Positions 58,044 through 64,000 of a stretch of 64,000 nucleotides of DNA are shown here, in pieces. Both the position numbers and the translations under genes were made by a program. Position 1 is the stretch's first letter; every line of letters starts with the position of its first letter. The notes beneath the pieces are model-generated. The model ran no database searches and had not been told where the DNA came from. It saw nothing but the letters and a program-made list of their open reading frames with translations. This DNA is from Dyella mobilis (GTDB taxonomy: Bacteria > Pseudomonadota > Gammaproteobacteria > Xanthomonadales > Rhodanobacteraceae), in NCBI RefSeq assembly GCF_016904945.1, contig NZ_JADIKF010000034.1, positions 62,001 to 126,000 of the forward strand, given 5' to 3'.

Positions 58044-59699
58044 GTGGAACTTCTCGTCGATATCTTCGGCTACCTCAGCATCATCCTGCACGGCATCACC
58101 ATCGTTGCGCAGTCGATGACGCTGGGCGGCATCCTGTTCCTGGTATTCCTACTGCGCCCATTTGCGCACCTGCTTGCGCAGGGCGAGGATCTGAAGCGGC
58201 GCATCACCCGCCTTACCGTCTATAGCGCCATCGGCCTGATCTTTGCCGAAATCGCCGGGGTCGGGCTGCAAGTCGCCGTGGTCATGTCCACGGTCGACCT
58301 TGGTTTCTTCGACGTCATGCAGGCACCGTTCGCGATCGCCGGCACGATCAAGATTCTTTGCGCCCTGCTGCTGATCCCTTGCCTGGGCAAGCGCGTCGCT
58401 TCCAGCCCGCTTTCCGCCGTATTGCCGTTGCTGCTCGGCGCCGCGGAGTTGGTCGCAGCCACCTTCACCACGCACGCCTATGCGCGCCTGGACAACAATG
58501 TGCCGCTGCTGTTCGTCGAAGGCTTGCACCAGTTCGGCGCAGCCATCTGGGTCGGTGCGATCCCGTGTTTCGTGCTGGCGCTGGGCCGCCTGCACGATGC
58601 CAACGGTTGGCGCCTGGTCGGTGCGCGGTTCTCGCGCATGTCGATGATCGGCGTGGCCAGCATCGTGATCTCCGGCGCGGTCATGAGCTATTTCTACATC
58701 GGCAGCATGCAGGGTTTCTACGGCACCGCCTACGGCGTCATGGTGGGCGCAAAGATCGCCATGTTCCTCGCGCTGCTGGCGCTGGGCGCCGGCAACCTGA
58801 TGGTCACCGAGCGGCTGCGCAAGAACCAGGATGCTTCGGTCATCCGCATGCGCCGCTTCGCCGAAGTGGAAATCGGCATCGGCTTCACCATTTTCTTCGC
58901 CGCCGCATCGCTCACCTCGGTGCCGCCTGCCGTCGACCTCACCGCCGATCGCGTCACTCTGCACGAAATCGCCGTGCGCAATGCGCCGGCATGGCCCCGC
59001 CTGACTTCGCCCGACCACGACAAGCTGGCCATTTCGGAAATGCAGGCGAATTTGGATCAGCAAGCCGAGCAGCGCGGCCAGGTTGCCTCGCAGGCCAACG
59101 TGCCGGGCTCGGGCATCCTGCCGCCACGCAATGCCGACGACATCGCCTGGTCGGAATACAACCACCACTGGGCCGGCATCTTCGTCCTGCTGATCGGTTT
59201 TCTTGCCCTGCTCAATCGCGCCGGCGTGGGATGGCTCAAACATTGGCCGCTGCTGTTCCTGCTGATGGCGGGGTTCCTGCTGGTGCGTTCGGATCCCGAG
59301 GTGTGGCCGATGGGCCACGAAGGGTTCTGGGTGGCGTGGCGCGACGTGGAGGTAGCGCAGCATCGCTTCTTCGTCGCCTTGATCATCCTGTTCGGCGTCT
59401 TCGAATGGGCGGTACGGACCGGACGGCTGCACAGCCCGAAGGCCGCATTGGTATTTCCGCTGCTGGTGTCGGTGGGCGGTGCGATGCTGCTGACCCACAG
59501 TCACCAGATTTCCAATGTGAAGGACCAGCTACTGATCGAACTGACCCATACGCCGCTGGCGTTGGCCGGCGTTTCGGCAGGCTGGGCACGCTGGCTGGAA
59601 TTGCGCTTGCCCGGGCGCGGCGGGCGCATTGCCGGCTGGGTCTGGCCGATCTGCTTCATGCTGGTGGGCGTGATCCTGCTTTGGTATCGCGAAGCCTGA
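58044..59699 (+). CDS. copD: CopD-domain integral membrane protein
   Basis: 551 aa, about 12 hydrophobic segments. The first 310 residues are CopD-like (GITIVAQSMTLGGILFLVFLLRPF, HQFGAAIWVGAIPCFVLALGRLHD, GAVMSYFYIGSM). After a hydrophilic loop (about 320-375), a second set of five or six membrane segments with several His (YNHHWAGIF, HSHQISNVK, ELTHTPLAL) follows. Longer than the plain CopD domain (about 300 aa), so the C-terminal part is an added domain. Start GTG 58044. Presumed copper uptake across the inner membrane with CopC. Confidence 0.85.
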   Translation: MELLVDIFGYLSIILHGITIVAQSMTLGGILFLVFLLRPFAHLLAQGEDLKRRITRLTVYSAIGLIFAEIAGVGLQVAVVMSTVDLGFFDVMQAPFAIAGTIKILCALLLIPCLGKRVASSPLSAVLPLLLGAAELVAATFTTHAYARLDNNVPLLFVEGLHQFGAAIWVGAIPCFVLALGRLHDANGWRLVGARFSRMSMIGVASIVISGAVMSYFYIGSMQGFYGTAYGVMVGAKIAMFLALLALGAGNLMVTERLRKNQDASVIRMRRFAEVEIGIGFTIFFAAASLTSVPPAVDLTADRVTLHEIAVRNAPAWPRLTSPDHDKLAISEMQANLDQQAEQRGQVASQANVPGSGILPPRNADDIAWSEYNHHWAGIFVLLIGFLALLNRAGVGWLKHWPLLFLLMAGFLLVRSDPEVWPMGHEGFWVAWRDVEVAQHRFFVALIILFGVFEWAVRTGRLHSPKAALVFPLLVSVGGAMLLTHSHQISNVKDQLLIELTHTPLALAGVSAGWARWLELRLPGRGGRIAGWVWPICFMLVGVILLWYREA

Positions 59700-59717
59700 G
59701 CGAGGCGTCAGCTGTCG

Positions 59718-59760
59718 AAGGGCGGGGAACAGCGCAAGCTTCCCCGCCCTTCCTTTTTTT
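59718..59760 (+). terminator. Rho-independent terminator after copD
   Basis: Perfect 12-bp stem AAGGGCGGGGAA / TTCCCCGCCCTT followed by CCTTTTTTT. It closes the squalene synthase-shc-hpnG-copC-copD unit. Confidence 0.93.
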
Positions 59761-59853
59761 GCTGACGTAACCCTCCAAAAAGAGACGGCCACGGGCAGCA
59801 TCCTAGCCGCGATGTTAAAATCGCCCGATTACTGAGCGCTGCCCGGATCTTGC

Positions 59854-60756
59854 ATGAGTCAGACTTCCTCCAAGGCCTCCGCCTTCGATACCCGCGTACC
59901 GGCCTACCTGCAACGGCTGGAGCGCACCACGGACGCCGTTCTTCCTTCGGCATCCACCGATCCGGAGCGCTTGCATCAAGCGATTCGCTACGCCTGCGAA
60001 GGCGGCAAGCACCTGCGCGCGCTGATGGTCTATGCCGCCGGCGAAGCCCTGGGCGTCGCCGTGGAAAATTTGGATGCCGCCGCCTGCGCCGTGGAACTGA
60101 TCCACGCCTACTCGCTGGTGCACGACGACCTGCCGGGCATGGACAACGATGACTTGCGCCGCGGCCGTCCCACCGTGCACAAGGCCTACGATGTCGCCAC
60201 CGGCATCCTGGTCGGCGATGCCCTGCAGACTTCCGCTTTCGAAGCGCTCGCCACGACGAACGCGCTCGACGCAGAGCAGAAGGTAAAGATGATCACCGCA
60301 CTGGCGCATGCCGCCGGCTCGCTGGGCATGGTGGGAGGCCAGGCGGTCGATATGGCTTCGGAAAATCTCACCCTGACGCTCACCCAACTCGAATCGCTGC
60401 ACGCACGCAAGACCGGCGCACTGATCCTCGTCACCTGCCAGCTTGCCGCGATCGCCGCCAACGCGCCGGAAAACGTGTGCAGCGCACTCGATCGCTACGG
60501 TCGCTGCATCGGCCTGGCCTTCCAGATCCAGGACGATGTGCTGGACCAGATTGCCGATACCGCCACGCTCGGCAAAACCGCCGGCAAAGATCTGGCGCAG
60601 CACAAATCGACCTTCCCTTCGCTGCTCGGCCTGGAGCAGGCGCAGCAACGCGCCAACGCGCTGTTCGACGAAGCACGCGATGCGGCACGCAGCATTTCGG
60701 CGGAAGCCGAACCGCTACTGTGGCTGGCCGACTTCATCCAACAACGCAATCACTGA
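59854..60756 (+). CDS. ispA: Farnesyl-diphosphate synthase (IspA type)
   Basis: Builds GPP and FPP from IPP and DMAPP; the precursor for squalene synthase. 300 aa. First Asp-rich motif DDLPGMD (91-97, the bacterial DDx4D form), second motif QDDVLD near 226-231, GGKHLR at 50-55 and the KTG(A) motif. It is transcribed separately from the preceding copper/hopanoid unit (terminator between). No dxs follows, unlike the common xseB-ispA-dxs order of gammaproteobacteria. Confidence 0.95.
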   Translation: MSQTSSKASAFDTRVPAYLQRLERTTDAVLPSASTDPERLHQAIRYACEGGKHLRALMVYAAGEALGVAVENLDAAACAVELIHAYSLVHDDLPGMDNDDLRRGRPTVHKAYDVATGILVGDALQTSAFEALATTNALDAEQKVKMITALAHAAGSLGMVGGQAVDMASENLTLTLTQLESLHARKTGALILVTCQLAAIAANAPENVCSALDRYGRCIGLAFQIQDDVLDQIADTATLGKTAGKDLAQHKSTFPSLLGLEQAQQRANALFDEARDAARSISAEAEPLLWLADFIQQRNH

Positions 60757-60782
60757 TCCGGTTGCCGGCAACGGCAAAACAA

Positions 60783-60815
60783 AAAAGCACCTGCACGTTG
60801 CGCAGGTGCCTTTTT
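60783..60815. terminator. Bidirectional terminator between ispA and the unknown 116-aa gene
   Basis: Stem GCACCTGC / GCAGGTGC with A-run before and TTTTTTG after, serving both convergent genes. Confidence 0.85.
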
Positions 60816-60839
60816 TGTTTTTCTCAAAAAGCGCGGTTA

Positions 60840-61190
60840 CTAGGCCGGACGCACGTCGTGCAATTGCCAGTTGGCGCCAATCAGCCAATTGAGGCGTTGG
60901 CGCACGATGCTCATCGACAAATCGGTAATCACTTCCACGTCGGTGCAAAGATCCACCAGCTTTGCGCTTACCTTGGCCAGCTGATCGGTAACGCCCAGAC
61001 GCTCATCGATCTCCTCCGGTTCCGGCTGCATGGCACGCCAGCGCTGGAACAACAGCGGACTGCGCAGGGCCTCCTGCAACGCCGCGGCAAAATCGTTCGG
61101 ACCGGCTCCGTCATAGCTCAGCTGGGGCTCGGCACCGCGAGCGTGCAACAGATCCTTGATCTGCAGGTAGTAGTGACTGCGGTTGGTCAT
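60840..61190 (-). CDS. Conserved-looking protein of unknown function, 116 aa
   Basis: 116-aa soluble protein, no signal peptide or membrane segment. Helix-rich with heptad-like leucines (VTDQLAKVSAKLVDLCTDVEVITDLSMSIVRQRLNWLIG). It has a normal codon pattern for this genome and a sharp start (ATG 61190). 63 bp separate it from the bioD stop upstream on the same strand. I do not recognise a family. Confidence 0.6.
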   Translation of the reverse strand: MTNRSHYYLQIKDLLHARGAEPQLSYDGAGPNDFAAALQEALRSPLLFQRWRAMQPEPEEIDERLGVTDQLAKVSAKLVDLCTDVEVITDLSMSIVRQRLNWLIGANWQLHDVRPA

Positions 61191-61253
61191 GAAGGCTCCG
61201 TTTTTGGCTGACCGTATGTGCCAGGAACCGGCAAGCCGGCCCTCGCTCCCTTT

Positions 61254-61931
61254 TCAAAGCGCCATCACGCCTTGGTCCAACAGATTCGACACCCGCTCGG
61301 GCGCCATTCCGTACGGCAAGATGCCCAGCCGTGGCGCCGGCAGCAGCTCGCATAGCGTGCCGATATTTTCCTCTATCGCGTCCATCTGCGGATCGATCTG
61401 GTTCCCAATCCAGCCAACCAGTCGACAGCCGTCCGCCACAATCGCCTCCGCTGTCAACAAGGCGTGACTGAGGCACCCCAGGCGCAAGCCCACCACCAGC
61501 ACCACCGGCAACGCCCAGTCTTTGGCGATAGCCGACGCGAGCAATCCCGGCGCCAGCGGCACGCGCCAACCGCCGACGCCCTCGACCACCACCGTGTCGT
61601 AGCGCTCGCACAGCGCATCGAAAGCGGTGCGTAGCGGCGGCATGGCAATCACCACGCCTTCGCGGGCCGCGGCCAGATGCGGCGACAGCGGCTCGCGCAA
61701 GGACATCGGATTGATTGTTTCGTACGCGGGCACTGGGGCACTGGAAGCTGCCAGCAAGGCCAATGCATCGTCGTTGCGCAGGCCGTGCACGGTATCGATA
61801 CATCCGCTGGCGACCGGCTTCATGCCGCAAACGGTGCGGCCGGTTGCACGCAATGCGTGGATCAGCGTGCACGCGGAATGGGTTTTGCCAATACCGGTAT
61901 CGGTACCGGCAACAAACAGCGCGGGACTCAT
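61254..61931 (-). CDS. bioD: Dethiobiotin synthetase
   Basis: Closes the ureido ring of dethiobiotin from DAPA, CO2 and ATP. 225 aa. P-loop GTDTGIGKTHSACTLIHAL, K-motif GMKPVASG, VEGVGGWRVPL, and a GN-type nucleotide loop (WIGNQIDP). The ATG at 61931 overlaps the TMEM175-like gene stop by 4 bases (ATGA). No other bio gene is in the window. Confidence 0.95.
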   Translation of the reverse strand: MSPALFVAGTDTGIGKTHSACTLIHALRATGRTVCGMKPVASGCIDTVHGLRNDDALALLAASSAPVPAYETINPMSLREPLSPHLAAAREGVVIAMPPLRTAFDALCERYDTVVVEGVGGWRVPLAPGLLASAIAKDWALPVVLVVGLRLGCLSHALLTAEAIVADGCRLVGWIGNQIDPQMDAIEENIGTLCELLPAPRLGILPYGMAPERVSNLLDQGVMAL

Positions 61932-62641
61932 GTCAGTTGTGCCGAAGCTCGTCGAGACCAGTTGCCGGCTACGCGATAGACGACCGTCAGCAAGGCGTAA
62001 ACCATACCCGGCAGCGAATCCAACCACGGATTCTGGCTGTTGGGAATGAGCAGAGCGGCGAGCATCGACAGCACGGCCACTCCGATCGACCCACACTGGA
62101 CGTAATAAGTCTCGCTCGCTTCGATGCGTTGTGCAGGAGAAAGCGCCGGCGACTTCCGCAAGCTGTGGCGATAAAGCAGCGCCAGGCAGCCAGCCATGCA
62201 GGCGTAGGCCGCCGCGTAGCAGATGAAGATCGCCTTCAGCCCGTGCACGCTGCTGATCACCGGTTCGTTGGGCAACGCTACGTGCGTGTAGCCTTCGTAG
62301 AGGGAGCTGAACATCGCCTGGAACAGAAAGTCGAGCGGATAGACGAAGATCAGCGCGAAGAAAACCAGCATCAGGCTCATACGAATCGTGGCGGCATCGT
62401 GCAGGCGGAAGCGGTCGCGCCAACGCACGTGTCGATGCCAGAAAATCATCAGCGTGGCAAAACTGCACGCAAATCCCGGTATGCGATCGAGCGCCAGCAG
62501 CAGGCCGTCAACGCTGTGCGGGACCTCGGTCCCTGCGATCACCATGACGCTTACGGCGAAGGCAAATGCCGCGTCGATGAAACCGTCCAATCGATGCGCT
62601 TCGACGTGCCCGATACGTGCCGCCTCAAAGTGCTCGCTCAT
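61928..62641 (-). CDS. TMEM175-family (DUF1211) membrane protein
   Basis: 237 aa with about six membrane segments; the TMEM175 family includes bacterial potassium channels. The first-helix signature RLDGFIDAAFAFAVSVMVI (17-35) aligns with the family motif, but the filter FSD reads FID, so Ser is replaced by Ile. Other blocks (IFWHRHVRWRDRF, NPWLDSLP) are family-like. ATG 62641 has GGGGAG about 9 bases upstream. Upstream of and coupled to bioD. Confidence 0.78.
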   Translation of the reverse strand: MSEHFEAARIGHVEAHRLDGFIDAAFAFAVSVMVIAGTEVPHSVDGLLLALDRIPGFACSFATLMIFWHRHVRWRDRFRLHDAATIRMSLMLVFFALIFVYPLDFLFQAMFSSLYEGYTHVALPNEPVISSVHGLKAIFICYAAAYACMAGCLALLYRHSLRKSPALSPAQRIEASETYYVQCGSIGVAVLSMLAALLIPNSQNPWLDSLPGMVYALLTVVYRVAGNWSRRASAQLT

Positions 62642-62721
62642 GCTGTTCAGGCTCCCCTTGTGCCCAGACGTGATGCGTCCCATCTTAGGGCATTGCCTTT
62701 CAGAAATCGGATCGACCCGCC

Positions 62722-63219
62722 ATGTTCGAGATCAAGTCCAGCAGCGCCGGCAGCAAGCGCGAACTTTATGCGGAGCTGGCCGAACAGGCCCGCGGCATGC
62801 TGGCCGGAGAGCCCAGCCTGATCGCCAACGCGGCTAACTTCTCCGCGCTCGTATTCAACAGCCTGCCCGACCTCAACTGGGCCGGCTTCTATCTTTACGA
62901 CGGCACCGAACTGGTGGTGGGTCCGTTCCAGGGCAAACCGGCCTGCATCCGCATCGCTTTGGGTAGAGGTGTTTGCGGCACCGCAGCACAGACCCGCCAG
63001 ACCCAGCTCGTGCGCGACGTACACAGTTTCGACGGTCACATTGCCTGCGACGCGGCGTCGCAGTCCGAGATCGTCGTGCCCCTGGTCAAGGCCGATGGCA
63101 GCCTGCTTGGCGTATGGGACGTGGACAGTCCTTCGATCGCCCGTTTCGACGACGAAGATCGCGCCGGCATGGAAGCGCTGTGCGAGGTGTTCATGCAGGA
63201 ACTCGCTCGCCACAGCTGA
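62722..63219 (+). CDS. msrC: Free methionine-(R)-sulfoxide reductase (GAF domain)
   Basis: Reduces free Met-R-sulfoxide. 165-aa single GAF domain. Cys at 75, 85 and 109 (ACIRI, GVCGTA, HIACDAASQSEIVVP) correspond to the three conserved Cys of the E. coli enzyme (84, 94, 118), including the catalytic one. Ends 10 bp from the convergent engB stop. Confidence 0.93.
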   Translation: MFEIKSSSAGSKRELYAELAEQARGMLAGEPSLIANAANFSALVFNSLPDLNWAGFYLYDGTELVVGPFQGKPACIRIALGRGVCGTAAQTRQTQLVRDVHSFDGHIACDAASQSEIVVPLVKADGSLLGVWDVDSPSIARFDDEDRAGMEALCEVFMQELARHS

Positions 63220-63229
63220 TTTTTGCGCC

Positions 63230-63883
63230 TCAAATGAAGGTGCTTCTCTTCCCGCCATTGCCTACCAGCAATTGCCTCACCGCACTGCGCGCCTCTTCCA
63301 CGCCGGTGCCGGCGGACGAGGAAAAAATCTGCACCGTGACCGGCGCACCCGTATCCAGCTCCTTGCGCAGGCTGGCCAGCGCCTGGCTGGCCTGGCTCCG
63401 CGACAATTTGTCCGCTTTCGTCAGCAGCACGTGGCAGGCAAGCTCGGTGTCCAAGCAGAAATTGAGCATCATCCGATCGAATTCCTTCAGGGGATGACGA
63501 ATGTCGACGATCAGCACCACGCCACGCAGGCTGTGTCGCTGGTGCAAATAGCGATCGATCTCGTGCCGCCAGTGCTCGCGCAGGGCATCTGGCACCTTGG
63601 CGTAACCGTAGCCGGGCAAATCGATCAGGCGAGCCTCCAGGAGCGGCAGCGCTTCGCCGAGCACGATGGGCGGCAGCGAAAAGGCCACCATCTGCTGCGT
63701 ACGCCCGGGTGTCTTGGACGTGCGCGCCAACCCTTTCTGGCCGGTCAGCGCATTCAAGGCGCTGGACTTGCCCGCATTGGAGCGTCCGGCAAATGCCACT
63801 TCCGCCCCTTCGTCTTTGGGCAACTGGTTGATACGGTGGGCGGCGAGCACGAATTGTGCGCCTTGCAACGGGTTCGAACTCAT
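63230..63883 (-). CDS. engB: Ribosome-biogenesis GTPase EngB (YihA)
   Basis: GTP-binding protein for large-subunit assembly, 217 aa. G1 GRSNAGKSSALN, G2/G3 region TPGRTQQM and DLPGYGYAKV, G4 TKADKL, G5 SSSAG. ATG 63883. In related genomes engB borders a cytochrome c gene transcribed divergently, which fits the promoter seen to its right. Confidence 0.95.
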   Translation of the reverse strand: MSSNPLQGAQFVLAAHRINQLPKDEGAEVAFAGRSNAGKSSALNALTGQKGLARTSKTPGRTQQMVAFSLPPIVLGEALPLLEARLIDLPGYGYAKVPDALREHWRHEIDRYLHQRHSLRGVVLIVDIRHPLKEFDRMMLNFCLDTELACHVLLTKADKLSRSQASQALASLRKELDTGAPVTVQIFSSSAGTGVEEARSAVRQLLVGNGGKRSTFI

Positions 63884-63893
63884 GGGGCGTCGT

Positions 63894-63922
63894 TTGACCG
63901 GCTAAAGTGACGTGGTAATAAT
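63894..63922 (+). promoter_or_regulatory. Candidate sigma-70 promoter for a plus-strand gene beyond the right edge
   Basis: TTGACC (63894-63899) and TAATAA (63916-63921), 16 bases apart. The leader then contains a 9-bp inverted repeat (63941-63965) and a GGGAGG ribosome site at 63988-63993; the start codon is at or just past base 64000. Confidence 0.45.
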
Positions 63923-63940
63923 TTCGAGGTTCTGCCAGTC

Positions 63941-63965
63941 ACGGCACGCGGAGGGTGCGTGCCGT
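63941..63965 (+). repeat. Inverted repeat in the leader of the gene beyond the right edge
   Basis: ACGGCACGC (63941-63949) and GCGTGCCGT (63957-63965), perfect 9-bp arms with a 7-base spacer. Possible regulator site or mRNA 5' stem-loop. Confidence 0.5.
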
Positions 63966-64000
63966 ACATTCGATAGCAGTATTTCCTGGGAGGCAAGTGT

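Overview
The window is high-GC, gene-dense chromosomal DNA with no rRNA, tRNA, CRISPR array or intact insertion sequence that I can see. Gene content and order (a plant-type glutamate-cysteine ligase, divergent rhlB / trxA-rho, a tandem RND efflux operon, a hopanoid cluster) point to a gammaproteobacterium of the Xanthomonadales, most likely Rhodanobacteraceae (Dyella / Frateuria / Rhodanobacter-like). This placement is inference from content, not from a phylogenetic marker.

Layout. 1-6.2 kb: truncated sppA, a MATE exporter, a DUF3667 membrane protein, an AT-rich stretch with two perfect DnaA boxes, and priA. 6.2-17.7 kb: one minus-strand block of response regulator, histidine kinase, RND permease, adaptor, outer-membrane factor and a second RND permease; the two permeases are equal in length and clearly paralogous. 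17.8-26.6 kb: housekeeping genes: rpoH with a perfect CIRCE operator in its leader, a dual-receiver regulator coupled to ung, ftsEX, rhlB, and trxA-rho (Rho has a long Asn/Gly/Gln-rich N-terminal extension). 26.6-36.2 kb: a 136-bp MITE-like element, an M23 peptidase, a second two-component system, gshA, an ArgO-like exporter, a DoxX protein opposite a bufferin-type copper-peptide operon (precursor, DUF692 enzyme, DUF2063 partner), an AraC regulator whose stop codon lies in a second copy of the MITE end, and an M3 peptidase.

38.5-60.8 kb is the most distinctive part: a continuous isoprenoid-to-hopanoid block. Minus strand: mvaD, phosphomevalonate kinase, a fused HMG-CoA reductase / mevalonate kinase, idi, hpnH and hpnB. 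Plus strand: hpnI, hpnJ, hpnK, hpnL and an unassigned ferritin-like di-iron protein; then, beyond the oppositely oriented hpnA, a single-chain squalene synthase, squalene-hopene cyclase, hpnG, copC, copD and ispA. Together these can convert HMG-CoA to IPP/DMAPP, FPP, squalene and hopene, then add the adenosyl-derived side chain and build the glycosyl/cyclitol head group. HMG-CoA synthase, hpnC, hpnE, hpnN, hpnO and the methylases are not in the window. Mevalonate genes are rare in gammaproteobacteria, so this looks like a dedicated, partly acquired isoprenoid supply for hopanoids.

60.8-64 kb: a short unknown protein, bioD, a TMEM175-like protein, free-methionine-sulfoxide reductase, engB, and a promoter and leader for a plus-strand gene that begins at or beyond the right edge.
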